Shown here piece by piece: positions 58,284-64,000 of a stretch of DNA of 64,000 nucleotides. Numbering within the stretch: the first letter of the stretch is position 1; every line of letters starts with the position of its first letter. A model generated the notes under the pieces. It was not told where the DNA came from. It saw nothing but the letters and a program-made list of their open reading frames with translations, and did not search any database. The position numbers and the translations under genes are program-made. This DNA is from Lindgomyces ingoldianus (taxonomy: Eukaryota > Ascomycota > Dothideomycetes > Pleosporales > Lindgomycetaceae). The stretch covers positions 95,652 through 159,651 of the forward strand of contig NW_022985179.1 of NCBI RefSeq assembly GCF_010093535.1. Reading direction: 5' to 3'.

Positions 58284-58984
58284 AAATATGTTTTAAGCAT
58301 GATGTTGTGCAGCCCGTCGTTTTGTATAAACTCGATTGACTATTCTTGATTCTCTTGAAACCGATTATGTTAGGAATAGGCACGTGATAACCAGTCTAAA
58401 TGCGGTCTAGGCTTTTTCTGGACCTATCGATCTGCACTCTACTCGTTCTTCCCGTTCTACCATCCTATTTTCATCATCTTTCCACTCTTCTTCGCAGCCT
58501 TCATTAGATCATCCGTGCTTTTCAGTTCATTTACATTCCCCAACGGTCGATGTCGCCGCAGTCCGTGTGCAGAAAGCCACAATGCCGTATCTCGTATTCA
58601 TTCTTGACGCCACACGCGGGGACGCGAGAGGGATGATAACTCTTGCACTTTGATACCAGCTGATGACGAAGCTTCTATACAGATGAATGCGAAGCTTGTC
58701 TTGAAGCTTGTCGTATAGGCTTCAGCTTCATCCCCATTGCTGTAGCCGCGATTGCGACAGACGTGAGACGCGTCCTTCTTTTGCACTCAGGTGTGTATAA
58801 ATGATAAGGCTCAGGTTGCAGAGATGAGACTCACATCCCCTTCTTTCAGCTATTTTCGAAAGTTATTTCTCCCTCACAGGCCGCTTACTCGACCTCCAAC
58901 TTGAGGATATCTAGCGCAGGGCCTTTTGTCTGCCTCTCGGCCTCTTACTTCTGACTGTCGGTTGGGCCAATTTGCCTATCAAAG
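58284..58984. other. Intergenic region
   Basis: 700 bp between two plus-strand genes. The last 190 bp (GTGTATAAATGATAAGG near 58793, then CT-rich tracts) look like a core promoter for the downstream monooxygenase. Confidence 0.45.
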
Positions 58985-60253
58985 ATGCCTCTCAACCATG
59001 CTATCATCATTGGCGGCGGCATTGCTGGCGCCGCATCGGCCCTTGCACTCACAAAATGCAACGATATGACATGCTCTGTCTTCGAAATTAGATCAGAACC
59101 CGCAACAATCGGCGGCGCAATCAACCTGACGCCGAATGCTTTACGATACCTTGAGTATCTTGGGGTTCTTTCAAGACTCAAGCCAAAGGGATGCGAAGTC
59201 AGGTTCATCGATATCATCTCTCACCGGACAGGCCAAAGCCTTGGAAAGCTGAATTTTGATAACCTTCCGAAATTCAAGCATCGCGCTATCCGAGTTGTCC
59301 GAAACGACCTCCTACAATGCATGTTGGAAACACTCAGAGAAGCTGGAGTGGAAGTCCAGTACGGAATGAGAATCGATTCGGTCGAGGAAAGAGAGCAAAA
59401 AATCGCCGCTACATTCGAAAATGGTACCCGTATTGAAGGCGACATCTTGCTTGGGTGTGACGGTGTCCACTCAGCTATTAGGAGAAAGTTCATCCAACCT
59501 GATCGAATTGCCGAGTACACCGGTGTCGCCACTGCATACGGCCTTTTGGACGCGACACGGCTGGACAATCCCGTTCGGATTGAATCTTCGTCTCTTTTCT
59601 CGGGCCAGCACGGCTCCGCGATCCTATCATACACGAACCTTGAGAAGTCACGATTATTCTTCGCTGCAGCCATGGCGGCTGAGGACCTTGGCAGTAAAGA
59701 AGGCTGGGTTCTCAGAGGCCATGACCAAGAGGTTCTCAAGGAAGACCTTTTACGGCGATTCTCAAGCCCCGCTGTGCCGTTCCTTGCTGAGATCATAGGT
59801 ATAACAGAGCACCTCACTCTTTACCCCGTTCACAGGCTTTCGCCGAATGGAGTCTGGAGCTCGGGGCGGGTGTTGTTGCTTGGAGACGCTGCGCATGCCG
59901 TACAGAGCCTTTTCTTTCTTCGCTTGACTTTTGTTACTAACAACTGCTAGATGCCACCCCAGGGAGAGAGTGCTGGTTTTGCTCTTGAGGATGCCATTCT
60001 GCTATCACGTATTCTCGAACATCACCAGAGCAAGTCAATTGCAGAGTTATTCGATCGATACGAACAGCTTCGACGACCGCGAATCAACGCAGCTGTCAAA
60101 GAAGCGAACTTAAGATTTGAAACCATTAGGGACCGCGGTTGGCTCACCACAATCATCGTAGAGTGGATGACGTGGGCTTTTCTCAGTTGGACGGCATCAC
60201 GAAAGGAGCAGGAGTTTGCGTATGATGTTCGAGACCTCGACTTGAAGTTTTGA
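58985..60253 (+). CDS. FAD-dependent monooxygenase (405 aa)
   Basis: Class A flavoprotein monooxygenase. Two exons (58985-59899, 59951-60253; 1218 nt) joined exactly inside GDAAHA-MPPQGESAG. FAD-binding IIGGGIAG (8-15), DG motif GCDGVHS (157-163), second FAD motif GDAAHA (300-305). It resembles the maackiain/salicylate-hydroxylase-like group and the tailoring monooxygenases of natural-product clusters. It shares family but little sequence with the monooxygenase at 52.6-54.1 kb, so the two are not recent duplicates. All cofactor motifs are intact. Confidence 0.9.
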
Positions 60254-61018
60254 GGTAACAAAGTCTGATGTTTTTCCGTTGGTCTATTCCACTTTTCTTC
60301 CCAGCTGCTCAGTTCCGGCATGGGCGCCATGGCTTTTCGACCTAGTTGTACACATCACCGTGCAGATCTTACTCCGTGGGATCGCCATTATCCTCGTCAC
60401 CCTCTCCTGTGTTAACACCAATTTCATAATATTCATGGCAGTCTAGCATAGCAGGGCGAAGGCTCGGTCGATCGTCCCGTTTCTCTCGCTTACTATCTAA
60501 GAACGCTTTTTATTTCTCCTTTCAATGTGTCTAGACATGGCCGATCATCTGCTTATACGATAAACATCTTCTGACTAAATCCTTCAATTCCTTCCCATTG
60601 CCGAATGACTCTCAAAACAAGCTCGCGTACTTACGCTTTTTTATCATCAGTCGGTAGCATCGATGATGGACGAGGTTTTTGCGTGCTTCTGTGCTATCTT
60701 CGGCTAAAAGCTGGTGAATCTGAATTTCGCGCGGAAGCTTGTCAATCTACGTGAGTGGGTAGCGAAAATACGAATGAGATGCAGTTCCGCTTTCCATGAG
60801 GCAATTCGCTATGATGAAGTCACTTAACTATCTGGTACCTAAGTCTCGAATCGAAATGGAAATATGAGGGCTTACGTCTATCGCATTGTTGGACTCGTCA
60901 ACCTCTATCCACAAGCTAGCTTTTCCCTAAGCTCCTCCCCCTAGCAGCCTCACTACCTTTCACTCACTCCCCTCTAAGTTTAGTCAGGCTCTCTCTTCCA
61001 CCACGACATCGATAACTT
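60254..61018. other. Intergenic region
   Basis: Convergent 3' regions; pyrimidine-rich tracts, no gene recognised. Confidence 0.4.
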
Positions 61019-61516
61019 CTAGATCCTTAGGCCACAGAGTATCGGGACAGGGTGGAGACGGGATGCTGGCGGAAGTGGAAGAGTCGCAACAGGACGAGGT
61101 GACGGTGGTGTGGGCCCTGGCGGTGGTGGAGCAGGTGGAACAAGTGCAATAGCCACACCCGGATTAGCCGCGGTCTGGAGCTGTGGTGGCCCAGGAATCG
61201 TCATTCCAGCACCTTGCAGCAAAGTTCGAACCTGTAGATTGCCCTGTGAATTCGCCTGCTCCACTTGCGCTTTCCTCAACGATTGCTGAGGCACTAGGGT
61301 CTCTGGAGCAGCAGGCAGAGTCCAGGATTTTGATCCTGCAACTATTTGCCACGGGCCTTCGTTCCAGATACTTGCTGCCCAGAGTGCCGTCACGGTGTCG
61401 TGGATTTGTGCTACGATTTGTTAGTCTCTTGGATCTCGTCCACGCCAATCGAAATACCTTTGGTCCATAGAGCTACTGCACCCGGGAGACTATGGACCGC
61501 TTTGATCGCATCGCAC
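61019..61516 (-). CDS. Proline-rich hypothetical protein
   Basis: A minus-strand gene with at least one intron: exon ALWTK is joined to AQIHDTVTALWAASIW by removing a GTATTT...GACTAACAAATCGTAG intron (about 61407-61457), whose branch site and acceptor are textbook. The C-terminal third is proline-rich (PPAPPPPGPTPPSPRP). The first Met I can place is at about 61516 (MCDAIKAVHSLPG), but protein-like sequence (YKSAWAYFNKS) continues upstream, so an earlier exon may exist. No family recognised. Confidence 0.45.
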
Positions 61517-62640
61517 ATAGACTTATTGAAATATGCCCATGCACTTTTGTAAGGTGGAGGCAGTACGGGGAGATGGTAGAGCCGATTTTAGCGTTTCACT
61601 AGCTGAGATCAGAGACGCAAGGACTGGGTATCACGAAGCAGCAAGGTGAGCATATTTATCAGTGCCGACATTGTCTCAGTGAATCACGGATTTGGCTTCT
61701 TCAAAAGATTTTCAAGATTCAAGACAAAGTAACGCCGGAAACGGATTGTTCTGGTTACTTTTTCGGCGAAGATGTTGACAAAGCGTGATTCGGGACGAGG
61801 GCTGCTTTGTTCTTTACAACACTTAATCGCTCTGAGCAACTTCACATGCTGTTGGGGGACAAGCAATAGATCCTACTCTATTGTTTGAGGTGTAGGTGCC
61901 TGTGTAGGGCGGGGGGAAGGGTACATGTGGCGGACCTGCTTTCTCTCCGTCCCTGTTGCACTTTTATGGATTGATCTATATTTATATATCTGCTTCTAGC
62001 TTCACAATGTTCATTCATTCCAACACTTTCACCTCTATCTGGTACATCCACCCAATTCCTCACAATCAGTTGATAAGCCGTGAACGTTCTCGCCAAAGAG
62101 ATGAAGGGACAAAACCAGCAATTCATCGCTTAGCTCTTATCCCATCATTTCTGTGTACGAGTAACTGACGGGACGTGGTATGGCCATAACTCAATTTTTT
62201 TGTACAGTTCTAGACATCATGGACTCTAAGCTCTGTGTACACGACTTCTCTCAGATAAACGAGAGGGTAAGTACTGCCTCGCTTTGCCCGAGCATTCTTA
62301 TAATACCTAACCCCGGACAGAAGAGGGATCCCAAAATGTTCAGTTGTATCCGAAAACCCTTTGTAAGCCTTCCATACCAATACCCCCAGATTTTGTATGA
62401 ACTGCCAAAGCGTAATGTAGGGTTGCGACAGAAGTTTGAAAAAATTGCAGTGGATACTGTACACACCACCGAAACAAGACAAGCATTTCAATCTCCCTCA
62501 CTTACCCACTCGTCTCACCTCTCCAGCCGAATCATGCTCACACCACGCTTCCTCCTCCTTCTTCTCCCTCAACACTTCCTCACTTCCCTCTCTTTCCACC
62601 GCCTCCCCTACCCCATCCCCTCCACCAATTACATCCTCCC
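61517..62640. other. Intergenic region
   Basis: No gene recognised. CT-rich DNA from 62490 onward is the antisense of the transporter pseudogene's acidic tail region and gives spurious plus-strand frames. Confidence 0.4.
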
Positions 62641-63895
62641 CGCCTCTCTCTAGCCGCCCCTCGATCTCCGGATTCGCGCCGACAACACACACTCTCTCTC
62701 CTTCCCACTCATCTGCTCCAGACTCGGCACCATCCACTTCGCACACTCCCATGGCTTCACCCCCAACAAATACATCGTATCAACCTCCTCCAACGTCCTC
62801 CCCTGCCCCTCAGTCACAAAAACATAAACCCCAATCCCAGCCAGCACATTACACCCCGCAAAAACATACCCATACCGAAAATCAATGGCGCCTGCAATAA
62901 ACAGAATAAAAAAGCAATCAAAAAGTTCCACAGCTAATTACTCGCAGTACAAAGCGCCATTGATTTGACCCGATACCTGCTGGGATAGATTTCTCGGCAG
63001 ATGGCCCAGATCATGGGGCCCCAGGCTGTGGCGAAGCCGAAGATGAAGAAACAGGAGAAGCAGATCATAGCGACTGAGGGGTGCGGGGTGTTAGAGGGTG
63101 TTTGACGGTCGAGAGAGAGGTGCCCAACGGAGGCGAAGATCAGGAAGCAGATGAACATCCAGATAGAGCCGGCGATAAGGGATTTACGGCGTCCATAGTG
63201 TTCGATATGTAAAGGCCGTAGAAGGCAACGCCGAAGTTGATTTCATTCTCAAAGGTGTTAGTGGTGGAGAAGTGGGGAAAGGAGGAGAAAAGGGGGCTGG
63301 CCTTACGAGGATCATCTGGGTTACGAAGGAGTTGTTGATGCCAGTGCAAGTAAAGATAGTGGTGCCGTAGTAAAAGAAGTAGTTCGCACTGGTGTCGTTA
63401 GGATTGGATATATTATACACCAACAAGCCCCACTCACCCTGTAAGTTGCTGGAGCATCTGCAATCCCCTGCCTAGTGCAAGCTGATATGCCATCTTCGGA
63501 GCCTTCCACATATTGATCCATTCCTGTACTGCCTTCCCTTTCGTCTCTTCCGCCTGCAATTTCACTCTGATTTCCTCCAATTCCGTAACCACACTATAGT
63601 GATTATCACTTACGCCATACACTTTTGTCATTACCGCCTTGGCCTTTTTGGGATTGCCTTTGCGGTATACAATAGGTGTCTTGGAGGCGAAGAAGATCCC
63701 GCCGCTGAGAACAACAGCGAAGATAAACGACAAACCCATCGTGATCTGCCAGGTTGCTGCCCTGCTAGATTGATGCCGTTCAGCAGCATTGTTAAGTACT
63801 GCAGCTAGGGAGATACCAAAAGTGATCATGAGTTGGTAGATCGAGATCAGCGCGCCTCGGATATGTGTTGGTGTGTTGCATATAGAGGCTGCGTG
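62641..63895 (-). pseudogene. MFS sugar transporter, truncated and disabled
   Basis: The C-terminal two thirds of a sugar porter: THIRGALISIYQLMITFGIS, QMLQQLTG, a GTGAGT...ACACCAG intron, ANYFFYYGTTIF, HYGRRKSLIAGS, GPMIWAICREIYPSRYRVK, DFRYGYVFAGCN and GRTLEEVDTMYL. Helices 1-4 and the start are missing at the right edge (about 63895). Lesions: a 1-nt deletion near 63198 before EHYGRRK, a Trp codon read as TAG near 62938 (ASN-stop-LWNF), and a 1-nt loss in the following T-run. The G-to-A nonsense change fits RIP. Not an ortholog of the intact transporter at 48.4 kb by motif wording. Confidence 0.75.
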
Positions 63896-64000
63896 ATCAT
63901 GCAGCTACGTTAGAAGAGGATAAAATGAAGTTAATTGTCCTAGTCTAATTGCTCTGCTGCAGAGTATTTATTTACATCTATAACAGCAGAGACAGTAAGA
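63896..64000. other. AT-rich edge of window
   Basis: The last 100 bases become AT-rich just where the transporter pseudogene loses homology, perhaps the edge of another repeat block. Confidence 0.35.

Noticed and set aside
62436..62900. Long Ser/Pro-rich plus-strand frame
   Set aside because: Antisense of the C-terminal tail of the MFS pseudogene; low complexity.
1..64000. CRISPR array, tRNA or rRNA genes
   Set aside because: No regularly spaced identical repeats, no cloverleaf with TTCRANY box and no rRNA-like conserved blocks were seen; the minisatellites have no unique spacers.

Overview
The window looks like chromosomal DNA of a filamentous ascomycete (Pezizomycotina). Genes carry many short spliceosomal introns (about 46-90 nt, GT...AG with CTAAC-like branch sites). 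Families include NB-ARC/TPR NLR, HET, F-box, CmcJ-like and fungal P450 proteins. Very AT-rich, stop-saturated blocks alternate with balanced gene blocks, as expected after repeat-induced point mutation (RIP). A Leotiomycete is my guess from the flavour of the families, not proven.

1-12.7 kb and 31.5-38.7 kb are transposon graveyards. In the first, an oligopeptide-transporter (OPT) gene can still be followed from 3.2 to 11.6 kb although it is broken by a 5.1-kb RIP-degraded hAT element inside a 50-nt intron, a 653-bp hAT MITE in an exon, a 206-bp LTR-like insert, and Trp-to-stop changes. The large hAT element itself contains a 2.0-kb pogo-like element, which in turn carries a 171-bp solo LTR. 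In the second, a conserved fungal gene of unknown function is broken by a 618-bp hAT-like MITE and several frameshifts. It is followed by AT-rich DNA with inverted-repeat transposon ends, an inverted pair of element copies and a 282-bp solo LTR.

12.7-30 kb is genic: a 10-cysteine secreted protein, a 1034-aa NLR (N-terminal helical domain, NB-ARC, TPRs), a divergent CmcJ-like oxygenase/amidase pair, a membrane-anchored hypothetical protein, a Baeyer-Villiger-type flavin monooxygenase, an F-box protein and a region encoding three diverged copies of one roughly 80-residue module.

38.8-64 kb holds a HET-domain protein, a P450 (with a GC-AG intron), a second F-box protein, an MFS sugar transporter, a secreted crystallin-like protein, then four redox enzymes in 7.7 kb (two FAD monooxygenases, an SDR and an MDR), a proline-rich hypothetical protein and a decayed sugar transporter. 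Together the redox genes look like catabolic or secondary-metabolism tailoring functions, but no PKS, NRPS or terpene synthase backbone and no cluster transcription factor is visible here. Most multi-exon models below were checked by summing exon lengths to a multiple of three.
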